Positions 52,844 through 60,576 of a DNA stretch of 64,000 bases are shown here, piece by piece (the first letter of the stretch is position 1; every line of letters starts with the position of its first letter). The translations under genes and the position numbers were made by a program. The DNA is from Terriglobus sp. TAA 43 (GTDB taxonomy: Bacteria > Acidobacteriota > Terriglobia > Terriglobales > Acidobacteriaceae). Below the pieces are notes generated by a model. The model was not told the DNA's origin and made no database searches. It saw only the letters and a program-made list of their open reading frames with translations. The stretch spans positions 30,226-94,225 of the forward strand of contig NZ_JUGR01000005.1 of the NCBI RefSeq assembly GCF_000800015.1. The letters are read 5' to 3'.

Positions 52844-54607
52844 CTAGAAGAGTTGGCCGGCGCGCATCAACAGATGTTCCAGGATGGGGCCAAGCGAGAG
52901 GACAGGGAAGAAGGTGAGAGCGCCCACGATCAGGATCACGCCGATAAGAAGAATGGTGAACAACGGTGTGGTTACCGGGAACGTTCCTGAAGATGCAGGG
53001 ACGATCTTCTTATTCGCGAGGTTTCCAGCAATAGCCAACATGGGAATGATCATCATGAAGCGACCGAAGAACATCGCGATACCTAGCGTGTAGTTGTACC
53101 AGTGGGTATTGGCGCTCAGACCCGCAAAAGCTGATCCGTTGTTGCCCGTTGCGGATGCGTAGGCATAAAGGATCTCGCTAAGACCGTGCGGACCATGATT
53201 TGCCAGACTGCTCAAACCCATGTTCGGCATTAGGACTGAGACAGCGGCAAATCCGAGGATGATCAATGGGAAGATCAGCAGATACAGCATGGCCATCTGC
53301 ACATCGAACGCTTCGATCTTCTTTCCGAGGTACTCGGGCGTTCTACCAACCATTAGTCCCGCGATGAAGACAGCAAGAACGACGAACACTAACATGCCAT
53401 AGAGGCCCGCACCTACACCACCGAAGACAACTTCACCCAGCAGGATGTTTGTCATTGGAACCAAACCACCGAGTGGAGTAAAACTGTCATGCATGCCGTT
53501 CACAGCACCGCAACTTGCATCCGTCGTTACAGCTGCGAAGAGAGCCGTGTTTGTGATGCCGAAACGTACTTCCTTGCCCTCCATGTTGCCGCCAGGTTGC
53601 AGTTGAGAAACCTTGGCGTCGACGTTGTGAATGAGCGGGTTGCCGTGTGACTCTGCCCAATACGTGGTGAAGGTTCCAGCAAACCACAGTACTGTCATGG
53701 CACCGAGTATTGCCCAGCCATGCTTGGGTGCTTTCACCATTTGGCCCAGCGTGATGCACAGCCCGGCCGGCAATAAAAAGATCGCCAGCATCTCCAAGAA
53801 GTTTGAGATGGCCGTTGGATTTTCAAACGGATGGGCGCTATTCGCGTTGAAGAAACCACCACCGTTGGTGCCGAGCATCTTGATCGCTTCCTGTGAAGCA
53901 ACCGGTCCCTGCGCAATGCTCTGCGTCGTAACCGTAGACGTTTTGCCATCGCTGCCGGTCACCGTTTGTGTTTCAACAAGCTTCACAGTGTCATACGGCT
54001 TCAGATTTTGGACAACGCCCTGAGAGATAAGAAGCAATGAAAGAACAACGGAGATAGGAAGCAGGATCCACAATGTACCGCGCGTAAGGTCAAACCAGAA
54101 GTTGCCAATGGTCTTGCTTTCCTTGCGAGCGATACCGCGGACAAATGCCATGGCAAGCGCGAGACCAGCCGCTGCTGACCAGAAGTTATGCGTGGCCAGC
54201 GCGAGCATCTGCGTGAGGTAGCTCATGGTCGTTTCTGGCGTGTAGGACTGCCAGTTGGTATTGGTTGTGAACGAGATCGCGGTGTTCCAGGCGAGCGAGG
54301 ATTCCACACCGTGTAGATGTTGCGGATTCCACGGCAGAATGCCTTGGGCTCTTTGGATGACGTAGGTAAGCAGCAGGGTTGCGGCGCTGAAGACGAGCAT
54401 GGCCAGGCCATACTTTGTCCAGTGCATCTCTTCTTCAGGATTGATCCCTGAAACCCGGTACAGAATGCGCTCGCATGGCGCGAGGATGGGATCGAGAAAA
54501 GTCTTACGACGTTCAAAGACCGCCGTTATATAGCTGCCAACTGGTTTTGCCAGAAGCAATACGGCGGCGATGAAGAGTGCGATTTGTAACCAGCCGTTCA
54601 GAGTCAT
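52844..54607 (-). CDS. kdpA: Potassium-transporting ATPase KdpA channel subunit
   Basis: The ATG at 54607 (GGAGAAG upstream) gives 587 residues starting MTLNGWLQIALFIAAVLLLA as in other KdpA; the open frame to 54778 runs through kdpF and is ignored. Selectivity-filter-like segments are present: SFTTNTNWQSYTPETTMSYL, GTNGGGFFNANSAHPFENPT, GITNTALFAAVTTDASCGAV and TGNNGSAFAGLSANTHWYN. It forms the K+ entry pore. Starts 3 nt from the end of kdpF. Confidence 0.97.
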   Translation of the reverse strand: MTLNGWLQIALFIAAVLLLAKPVGSYITAVFERRKTFLDPILAPCERILYRVSGINPEEEMHWTKYGLAMLVFSAATLLLTYVIQRAQGILPWNPQHLHGVESSLAWNTAISFTTNTNWQSYTPETTMSYLTQMLALATHNFWSAAAGLALAMAFVRGIARKESKTIGNFWFDLTRGTLWILLPISVVLSLLLISQGVVQNLKPYDTVKLVETQTVTGSDGKTSTVTTQSIAQGPVASQEAIKMLGTNGGGFFNANSAHPFENPTAISNFLEMLAIFLLPAGLCITLGQMVKAPKHGWAILGAMTVLWFAGTFTTYWAESHGNPLIHNVDAKVSQLQPGGNMEGKEVRFGITNTALFAAVTTDASCGAVNGMHDSFTPLGGLVPMTNILLGEVVFGGVGAGLYGMLVFVVLAVFIAGLMVGRTPEYLGKKIEAFDVQMAMLYLLIFPLIILGFAAVSVLMPNMGLSSLANHGPHGLSEILYAYASATGNNGSAFAGLSANTHWYNYTLGIAMFFGRFMMIIPMLAIAGNLANKKIVPASSGTFPVTTPLFTILLIGVILIVGALTFFPVLSLGPILEHLLMRAGQLF

Positions 54608-54609
54608 GA

Positions 54610-54696
54610 CTAGAACTTCTCCGGGCGAAGTAGCGCGTAGACCAGGTAGACCATCAGCAGGGCTGACAGGGTAAGCAGAACCACATTGAGAATCAT
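54610..54696 (-). CDS. kdpF: KdpF small stabilising subunit
   Basis: Only 28 residues: one hydrophobic helix (ILNVVLLTLSALLMVYLVYA) followed by the conserved tail LLRPEKF. This matches KdpF, a lipid-like stabiliser of the KdpABC complex. Its ATG overlaps the TGA of the upstream small ORF (ATGA), and its stop lies 2 nt before the kdpA ATG. Confidence 0.9.
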   Translation of the reverse strand: MILNVVLLTLSALLMVYLVYALLRPEKF

Positions 54697-54791
54697 GAGC
54701 GTGTTCCTTTGAGACGGTTACAGCCGTGGACATAGGCCACAGCGAGACTGAAGACAAATGTGAGTGAAACGATTGCAATAAGATCCAGCAT
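54693..54791 (-). CDS. 32-residue single-helix membrane protein of the kdp operon
   Basis: The ATG at 54791 follows AAGGAGAGATTG. One predicted transmembrane helix (LIAIVSLTFVFSLAVAYVHG) then a charged tail (CNRLKGTRS). Its stop overlaps the kdpF start by 4 nt, so translation is coupled. Similar tiny proteins with a helix and an AYVxGC-type end occur before kdpF in other bacteria, but I know no assigned role. It may be another accessory subunit. Confidence 0.7.
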   Translation of the reverse strand: MLDLIAIVSLTFVFSLAVAYVHGCNRLKGTRS

Positions 54792-55132
54792 CAATCTCTC
54801 CTTACCAAGTTCCTTACTTCGCGCACTGCCCATATATCCGCTGATTCCCGGCGGTCACTGTCGATATGAGCAGCGAGCTGGGGTACCACCGGGAAATAGC
54901 AATGCACCGGGCGCGGCGATTCCGCGGCGGCGACTCCCCCGAAAACAATCGCGTAATTGAAGAGGGACTTGTTTGGACGAGGGGGTATACGTGTCTGGCT
55001 TGACTGCCTATGCTGTGCGCGAACGATCCTCGGCCGTACTCAAAAGGCGATGACGTGAGCAGCGTCGGACAATTCAGTTCTTTCGTGCCGAACTTCATAG
55101 CTTCCTCTTTGCCTATTGAAGGCGACAGAAGC
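54792..55132 (-). promoter_or_regulatory. Long GC-rich leader of the kdp structural operon
   Basis: 341 nt between the 11-bp repeats and the first small kdp gene. Read on the minus strand it can form a CGCGG/CCGCG hairpin (54912-54926) and a distant TTCCCGG/CCGGGAA pairing (54845-54895), close to the ribosome site. A structured leader is possible. A 94-codon open frame here (55098-54814) has a ribosome site but no recognisable protein character. Confidence 0.4.
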
Positions 55133-55176
55133 GTAGAAAGTCCGTAGGGAAGCCGTAAAGAAGTTGTAAAACCGCG
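55133..55176. repeat. Four 11-bp direct repeats, candidate KdpE binding array
   Basis: GTA begins at 55133, 55144, 55155 and 55166, exactly 11 bp apart: GTAGAAAGTCC, GTAGGGAAGCC, GTAAAGAAGTT, GTAAAACCGCG. OmpR/KdpE-family regulators bind direct repeats of about one helical turn. The array lies just past the kdpE stop and upstream of the kdp structural genes. Confidence 0.55.
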
Positions 55177-55182
55177 TGATGA

Positions 55183-55878
55183 CTAGTCGGACGTAGTGGA
55201 ACCTTCGGCTATCAAGCGATAGCCAATCCAAGGTTCACTTTGGATATAGCGCACTCCCGTTCCGCGGTCCAACTTCTTTCTGAGCTGGCCAATCAAGACG
55301 CGAATGTATTCCGGTTGCGACTCTCCGGCAGGACCCCAGATATGGCGAAGAAGAACTTTATGGGTCATCACGCGGCCCGCATTTCGAAGAAGGACGACCA
55401 GCAGTTCAAACTCTTTGGGTGTGAGATGAAGCTCAGTCCCCTTAAGTGTGACTCGATGCGCTGCAAGATCTACTTCAAAATCGCCCTCGTGCAAAGCATT
55501 TTCTGTAGGCGAGGGAGGAGCGTTACGCCTGAGCAATGCTCGAACGCGAGCAAGCAGTTCGTTCATGCTGAAGGGTTTGGTTAGATAGTCATCCGCGCCC
55601 TCATCCAGCGCTTTTACCTTCATGGCGTCGCTGTCGCGGACACTCAGAACCAGGATGGGAGTCTCAGCCACGCGCCGAATAGCCTGCGTCAGTTCCAGTC
55701 CACCCATCTCTGGCATGGAAAGATCAGTAATGATCAGATCCGGCGTGTGCGCCTCAAATTTCTCAAAGGCCTCCAAACCATTGCTTGCCGTTTCAACGAG
55801 GTATCCGCTGCTTTGGAGCGAGGTCCGAAGGATCAGAATGATTTGCCGTTCGTCATCCACTACGAGGATTCGTTTCAT
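55183..55878 (-). CDS. kdpE: KdpE response regulator
   Basis: 231 residues, OmpR family. The receiver domain has MKRILVVDDERQIILILRTS, phosphoacceptor Asp52 in LIITDLSMPEMGG, and Lys in DDYLTKPFSM. The C-terminal winged helix has FEVDLAAHRVTLKGTELHLT, PKEFELLVVLLRNAGRVMTH and EYIRVLIGQLRKKLD then WIGYRL. It activates the kdp operon when K+ is low. Its ATG overlaps the stop of the KdpD N-terminal gene by 4 nt. Confidence 0.95.
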   Translation of the reverse strand: MKRILVVDDERQIILILRTSLQSSGYLVETASNGLEAFEKFEAHTPDLIITDLSMPEMGGLELTQAIRRVAETPILVLSVRDSDAMKVKALDEGADDYLTKPFSMNELLARVRALLRRNAPPSPTENALHEGDFEVDLAAHRVTLKGTELHLTPKEFELLVVLLRNAGRVMTHKVLLRHIWGPAGESQPEYIRVLIGQLRKKLDRGTGVRYIQSEPWIGYRLIAEGSTTSD

Positions 55879-57017
55879 TGTGTCTCTCGCGTGACGATGT
55901 GGAGATCAACGTTAGGTGCTTCTGCCATAAATTTCTGCAATGCGTAGTAGTAGAGATAAGACCGCAGTCCATGTGTTGCCGAACGGCCAACGATGACTTG
56001 CGTGACCCGCTGGTCCCGAATGTAAGCCCCGGTAACTTTCGCTGTATCACCGGCTGGAAGACTGACGATTTGTGCTCCGAGATGGCGTGCGAAAGATAGG
56101 CTGCTTTCGAGCATGCGTTGCCGTTCTTCTTCCGCATCTCCGTCATCGATGACATGAAGCACATAAAACTCTGCGTCAAGGGCATCGGCCAATCGCGCTC
56201 CGCGAGCAATGAGATCGCGCGCTTGCGGCCCTGCACTGATGCAGACAGCAACCTTTTCCGCCACTAACCAATGCGATCCAAGCTTCTTTCGTTTGACGTA
56301 CTCGTCCAGCGTTCGATCCACTGCACGCGTAACGCGTTGCAATGCCATTTCTCGAAGGGCGATCAGATTTCCGCGGCGAAAGAAATTCGCAAGAGATCGC
56401 TCCACGCGGTCCTGAGGGTAGATGTCGCCTCGCCGCATACGTGTAACAAGCGCTTCTGGCGTCACGTCGCTGATGACAATTTCATCGGCGCGATCCAATA
56501 CCCAATCCGGTACTTGTTCGCGAACAATAACGCCGGTTAGGGCCTGCACACGAGGCGTCAAACTTTCTACATGCTGGATATTTACCGTCGATAGGACATC
56601 GATCTTGTTTTCCAGCAGGAAGAGAACATCTTCGTATCGTTTAGCGAACCGGCTGCCCTCAATGTTCGTGTGCGCCAATTCGTCGACGAGAACCACTTGG
56701 GGAAGCCTCGCGAGAATGGCGTCGGCGTCCATCTCTCCAAACAAGGTGCCCTTGTATTCCATCAGGCGGCGGGGGATTTGTTCGAGCTTGTCTGCTAGTT
56801 CCGCGATGCCAGCGCGGCCATGAGTTTCCACAACGCCAATCACAACATCTTCGCCGCGACTGCGCCTTCGGATACCTTCGCTCAACATGCTGAACGTTTT
56901 GCCAACACCGGGTGCGTAGCCGAGGAAGACCTTGAAGCGGCCACGGTCTTTTTCTGTCTCGCTGGAATGGAGCCAGTCTTCAGGAGATTTTCTTCCGGGT
57001 TCGTCCGCTTCAGGCAC
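55875..57017 (-). CDS. kdpD: KdpD N-terminal sensor part (KdpD + USP domains) as a separate protein
   Basis: The GTG at 57017 has GGGGAA at good spacing, giving 380 residues; the frame is open to an ATG at 57065, which would overlap the divergent kinase gene. The KdpD domain (about 20-230) has the Walker A FKVFLGYAPGVGKTFSMLSE and the segments VVETHGRAGIAELADKLEQI and LVDELAHTNIEGSRFAKRYE. A universal-stress-protein-like domain follows (about 240-380, VAVCISAGPQARDLIARGAR). It stops where normal KdpD continues into DUF4118 and the kinase; those parts are in the divergent gene. A cytoplasmic K+/ATP or nucleotide sensor coupled to kdpE. Confidence 0.9.
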   Translation of the reverse strand: MPEADEPGRKSPEDWLHSSETEKDRGRFKVFLGYAPGVGKTFSMLSEGIRRRSRGEDVVIGVVETHGRAGIAELADKLEQIPRRLMEYKGTLFGEMDADAILARLPQVVLVDELAHTNIEGSRFAKRYEDVLFLLENKIDVLSTVNIQHVESLTPRVQALTGVIVREQVPDWVLDRADEIVISDVTPEALVTRMRRGDIYPQDRVERSLANFFRRGNLIALREMALQRVTRAVDRTLDEYVKRKKLGSHWLVAEKVAVCISAGPQARDLIARGARLADALDAEFYVLHVIDDGDAEEERQRMLESSLSFARHLGAQIVSLPAGDTAKVTGAYIRDQRVTQVIVGRSATHGLRSYLYYYALQKFMAEAPNVDLHIVTRETQ

Positions 57018-57034
57018 GCTGTACAATTCCCCGC

Positions 57035-58477
57035 ATGAACTCACGACGCTTGGTGACGATAACATATTGGCTATCGACGTTTGGCGCTCTGGCGGCCATT
57101 CTACTCATATACGGCCTGTGGCTGCATGTGAACCCGACCACCGTGGCGCTCACGTTAGTGCTCTATGTGTTGATTGTGGCGGCCCAGTTGAGGCTGCGGT
57201 ATGCAGTCGTCGCGTCCGTGGTTGCAACTGCCTGCTATAACTTTTTCTTTCTTCCACCAGTGGGTACGTTCACCATCGCAGATCCGCAGAACTGGCTCAC
57301 TCTGCTTACATTTCTTTCAACCAGTGTGATCGGTAGTCGCCTTTCGCAGGCAGCACGAGACGAAGCGGACCAGGCAAAGGCAAGTCAACGTGAAGTGGAA
57401 GTGTTGTTCTCACTCAGCCGTGAATTCCTAAGGACGGACAAGCTGGCTGACATCACGGAAGCTCTTCCGTCGCTTATCAACATCGCTGCACACGCGCAGG
57501 GCTCAACGCTGTACTTGCTGGATGGAGATCGCGTATTTCAGGCGGGAGAGCAGCAGATTTCGGGGATCGAGATCCTGCATTTTCGACAACTTGCATTAAG
57601 CTTGTCCGGACCGGAAGTGCTATCCGATGGAACGGTTCACGTTCCCATTCGCGCCGGTGTACGTCCGCGGGGCTTGCTCGAAATGGTCGGGTTGAAGCTT
57701 TCACAAGAAACTTTGCTAGCGATCGGAGGTCTCGCCGCGATCGCACTGGATCGTGTCCAGGCACTGGAAGAGATTGCCCGCAGCGAAGCTAATAAAGAAA
57801 GTGAACGACTTCGCAATTTGATTCTTGATTCAATCACGCACGAATTAAGAACACCGCTCACTTCGATCAAAGGCGCCGCAGGAACTTTGTTGATGGGCTC
57901 TGTAAACGAAGAGGATCGAGGTGCCCTGCTCAAAATCATTGATGAAGAAGCGGACAGAATCAACCAGCTGGTTGGCCAGGCTGTGGAAATGGCCCAGCTT
58001 GAGGCCAAAGAAGTGCACATGGATTTTCAGCCGGTCGCTTTCGAAGACATTGTGACGGAGGCAAAAGAAAATAGTGCGTGGGTCTGGGCAAGCCATCCCG
58101 TTGAGATATCTATCCCAAAACTGCCGAAGGTCGATGTAGATCCGAACATGATCGCGAAGGTCCTATGCAATCTATTAGAGAACGCGGCGAAGTATTCAGA
58201 GCCGCAATCTCCGATACGTATTACCGCGGAACAGCGAGGGGAAATGATCGTGGCAACGGTCGCGGATCGCGGTATTGGGATCGATCCTTTGGAACAGGAT
58301 CTCGTCTTCGACCGCCTGTATCGCTCACGCGAGCATAGCCAGAAAAAACCCGGTACTGGGATGGGACTTCCCATCAGTCGTGCCATCATTGAATCGCACC
58401 AGGGGACGCTTACCGTAACGAGCCAAAGAGACTATGGATCGGTATTCAGCTTCACGCTACCGATTTATAAAAAGTGA
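57035..58477 (+). CDS. KdpD C-terminal part: DUF4118 membrane domain and histidine kinase
   Basis: 480 residues. Four short transmembrane helices with the KdpD-type DUF4118 sequence ACYNFFFLPPVGTFTIADPQ; a GAF-like linker (about 130-240, ADITEALPSLINIAAHAQG); H-box DSITHELRTPLTSIKGAAGT (H269); N-box LCNLLENAAKYSEPQSP; G-boxes DRGIGIDP and GTGMGLPISRAIIESHQG. Together with the N-terminal gene it makes a complete KdpD. No ribosome site precedes the ATG, but TACAAT lies 8 nt upstream, so the mRNA may be leaderless. Head-to-head with the KdpD N-terminal gene, 17 nt apart. Confidence 0.9.
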   Translation: MNSRRLVTITYWLSTFGALAAILLIYGLWLHVNPTTVALTLVLYVLIVAAQLRLRYAVVASVVATACYNFFFLPPVGTFTIADPQNWLTLLTFLSTSVIGSRLSQAARDEADQAKASQREVEVLFSLSREFLRTDKLADITEALPSLINIAAHAQGSTLYLLDGDRVFQAGEQQISGIEILHFRQLALSLSGPEVLSDGTVHVPIRAGVRPRGLLEMVGLKLSQETLLAIGGLAAIALDRVQALEEIARSEANKESERLRNLILDSITHELRTPLTSIKGAAGTLLMGSVNEEDRGALLKIIDEEADRINQLVGQAVEMAQLEAKEVHMDFQPVAFEDIVTEAKENSAWVWASHPVEISIPKLPKVDVDPNMIAKVLCNLLENAAKYSEPQSPIRITAEQRGEMIVATVADRGIGIDPLEQDLVFDRLYRSREHSQKKPGTGMGLPISRAIIESHQGTLTVTSQRDYGSVFSFTLPIYKK

Positions 58478-58555
58478 TCTCGCGGTAGTTGCTCACTCGT
58501 CTGCGTCGAGCGATGCATGCGGGAACGAGACTGTGATATAAATTGAGTATCCGAG

Positions 58556-58572
58556 TCCGGACGATATCCGGA
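58556..58572 (+). terminator. Possible terminator of the kinase gene
   Basis: TCCGGA-CGATA-TCCGGA hairpin followed by ACTGTTTTCCC, 79 nt after the stop and 60 nt before the tRNA. A short stem, so weak support. Confidence 0.35.
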
Positions 58573-58632
58573 ACTGTTTTCCCTATCCCGCTGTAGCTAA
58601 AAGGGTTATTAGGTGAGAGGGAAGCGAAAACC

Positions 58633-58707
58633 GGGCGCATAACTCAGCGGTAGAGTGCCACCTTCACACGGTGGAAGTCGTAGGTTCGAATCCTGCTGTG
58701 CCCACCA
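58633..58707 (+). tRNA. tRNA-Val (anticodon CAC)
   Basis: Cloverleaf by eye: acceptor GGGCGCA/TGTGCCC, D-arm ACTC...GAGT, anticodon stem CCACC/GGTGG with loop TTCACAC (anticodon CAC, reads GTG), T-arm GTAGG-TTCGAAT-CCTGC, discriminator A and encoded CCA. It marks the likely integration site of the element that follows. Confidence 0.95.
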
Positions 58708-58743
58708 TAAAATCAATTACTTACAGACACAGCTTTTCAAAAG

Positions 58744-58762
58744 TTTGTGGCATTTTGTGGCA
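58744..58762. repeat. Two TTTGTGGCA direct repeats between tRNA and integrase
   Basis: TTTGTGGCA at 58744-58752 and again at 58754-58762, one helical turn apart, in the 84 bp between tRNA-Val and the integrase stop. Such repeats near attachment sites can be arm-type integrase or excisionase sites. Confidence 0.45.
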
Positions 58763-58791
58763 AATATGAGATCGGCATTTTTTCTGCGTCT

Positions 58792-59978
58792 CTATGTGGC
58801 TGCTCTCTCCCCTCCTTTCTGCAGCATTAAGTAGACCGATCCGACCATCTGTTGCACGCTCTCAGGCAAGGCCTGCATGTATTCGTTTGCCGTGGTATCC
58901 GGGCGCGCGTGACGAAGATGCGCCTGAATGTCTTTGACCGATCCCATCTTCTGAGCCTGTGTCGCCATGGTGCGACGCAAGATCTGAAAACTGAGTTTCT
59001 CGATCCCTAGCTGTTTGGCTAGCGGCTTCAGCACTCGGTTGCGGTAGTTCGAGACAAGCAGGAATCCACCATCTGCGTTGGGGAAGATGAAGTCGTTGGG
59101 CGATACGTTCCCGCACTCTATCTTCCAGGCACGAAGTTCCGTGGCGAGACCGTCGGGAAGGTAAACCTTCGTCATGCTTCCAGTCGTCTTGCCGTAAGGG
59201 CGAAGGACGCCACGGTATACAGTCTCCGTGATGTCGAGCGTGTTCTCATCATCGAAGGAACGCCAGCGTAGAGCGAACAACTCACTCGGTCGCAACGCCT
59301 CCGTCATGTCGATTGCGAGAAGGAGACGATCGCGTCGCGATGCTGCCGCGAGGATCGCCCAGAGAGTCTCCCAATTGAGTACCCGCTTATCCTTCGGTCT
59401 GAGATTCTTGGGAATCTTCAGCTTCCGTGTCGGGTCTTTAACCAGGTACTCCTGTTCGATGGCCTCGTCAAAGATAGACTTCAGATAAGAGCGATCCTGC
59501 TTCACGCGATCCTGGCAATACTTGCCAGCGAGGACTGTGAGGTGCGTTTGCAAGACAAACCGATCAAGCGACTCCATCGAGTACTCATCGAACTTGTCTA
59601 TAAGATCTATTTCAATCTGGTCGATCTTTGTCTCCGCCGTATGTGGACGCCAGTCGCCTTTTCGAATCGGAAAGTAGCGGTTGCGGACAAACCAACCAAA
59701 GGTGACGGTGCCATCCTTCAGCACTCTCCCCTCAGGGACCTGCCCATTGCGTTTGACGATCTCGGCTCGCAGCGCTTCACGTGCTTTGAGCTTCGTCATC
59801 TGCGTCTTGAGTCCGAGTCGGATCGGAACTTTCTTGATCCGCTCTTGCTCTGACTCTGGATCGAGTACGGTCTCGCGATAGTACCCGTACCAATACTTGC
59901 CGCGAAGCGATACCCAACCAGTTTGTTGCGATTTGCCAATGAATCCTCAATTTCCGCGGGGAAAGTGGGCAATGCCAT
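58792..59978 (-). pseudogene. Tyrosine-recombinase integrase with frameshifted N-terminus
   Basis: An intact 335-codon frame (59799-58792) holds the core-binding domain (YCQDRVKQDRSYLKSIFDEA) and catalytic domain: Arg in TEALRPSELFALRW, FQILRRTMATQAQ (usual first His is Gln), LRHARPDTTANEYMQ with His and Tyr. The same frame continues upstream without any start codon, through SLRGKYWYGYYRETVLDPES, an arm-binding-type segment, up to a TGA at 59949-59947. A well-placed ATG (59978, AGAAGG before it) starts MALPTFPAEIED in another frame. So the natural N-terminus is separated by one frameshift near 59950. Either the gene is inactivated or there is a sequencing error. Confidence 0.75.
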
Positions 59979-60029
59979 TCTACCTTCTAGCGTCGCCCGA
60001 TGAACGAACCCGTTCGCTTTTCAAGGCCA

Positions 60030-60269
60030 TTAACGGCGGCGGCGGCGTTGCGCAGAAAGCTTCTCTCGTTCGGCGATAAAGTCTTCGATCCCACTCGTGC
60101 GATAACGAAGAGTTCCATCACTCACGTGAATCACCGGAAGCAGTGGCGTCCTCCGAGATGAATGATCCCAAACCCAATCTGTGCTGACGTTTAGCCTATG
60201 TGCGACATCCTCTGCTGTGAGCAAAGGGTCCGGATGTGAAGTACTCAGTGCAGACTGCTGCAATGGCAT
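60030..60269 (-). CDS. AlpA/excisionase-like helix-turn-helix protein
   Basis: 79 residues. A MerR-like HTH_17 DNA-binding unit: DPLLTAEDVAHRLNVSTDWV, WDHSSRR, LRYRTSGIEDFIAERE, with a basic RRRRR tail. Small proteins of this type next to integrases direct excision or regulate the integrase. It lies 51 nt upstream of the integrase gene on the same strand. Confidence 0.85.
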   Translation of the reverse strand: MPLQQSALSTSHPDPLLTAEDVAHRLNVSTDWVWDHSSRRTPLLPVIHVSDGTLRYRTSGIEDFIAEREKLSAQRRRRR

Positions 60270-60576
60270 AGCTCTCTCCTGAACGATGGCCTGGCATCAG
60301 AGGATGCGTCTCCCGATAGGTTGTTCATTGGACACGTCGACGTCCAATACTTCTTAGTTATCGGGTGATAGCCCTGAACTATCTCATGCGTTCTCGGGGC
60401 GTAGATGCTGGTGAACTTCTGGATAGCGCATTTGCGTAAATTTGGCCGCGTTTCACATTTTGCATTGATCGCAGTGCATCCTCCTGCCAGAATTCGCGTA
60501 TATGCGGGTCGGCGATAGCGGCATGCCCGAACTCTCAATCGATGTCTCAACCCTTGAGGTTCTTCAGGCAACTGCT
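60270..60576. other. Divergent region between AlpA-like and LysR genes
   Basis: No gene seen. TATC-N4-GATA near 60358-60369 could be a LysR T-N11-A type site, but support is weak. Confidence 0.3.

Noticed and set aside
54814..55098. 94-codon open frame with a good ribosome site in the kdp leader
   Set aside because: Composition is not protein-like, no domain is recognisable, and it spans the region needed for kdp translation control. It is more likely a leader.
54792..55132. ydaO/c-di-AMP riboswitch in front of kdp
   Set aside because: Some GGGGGAGTC-like and GAATC segments recall the motif, but the conserved core and the CAGCTAACCTCG part are not present in order. I do not claim it.
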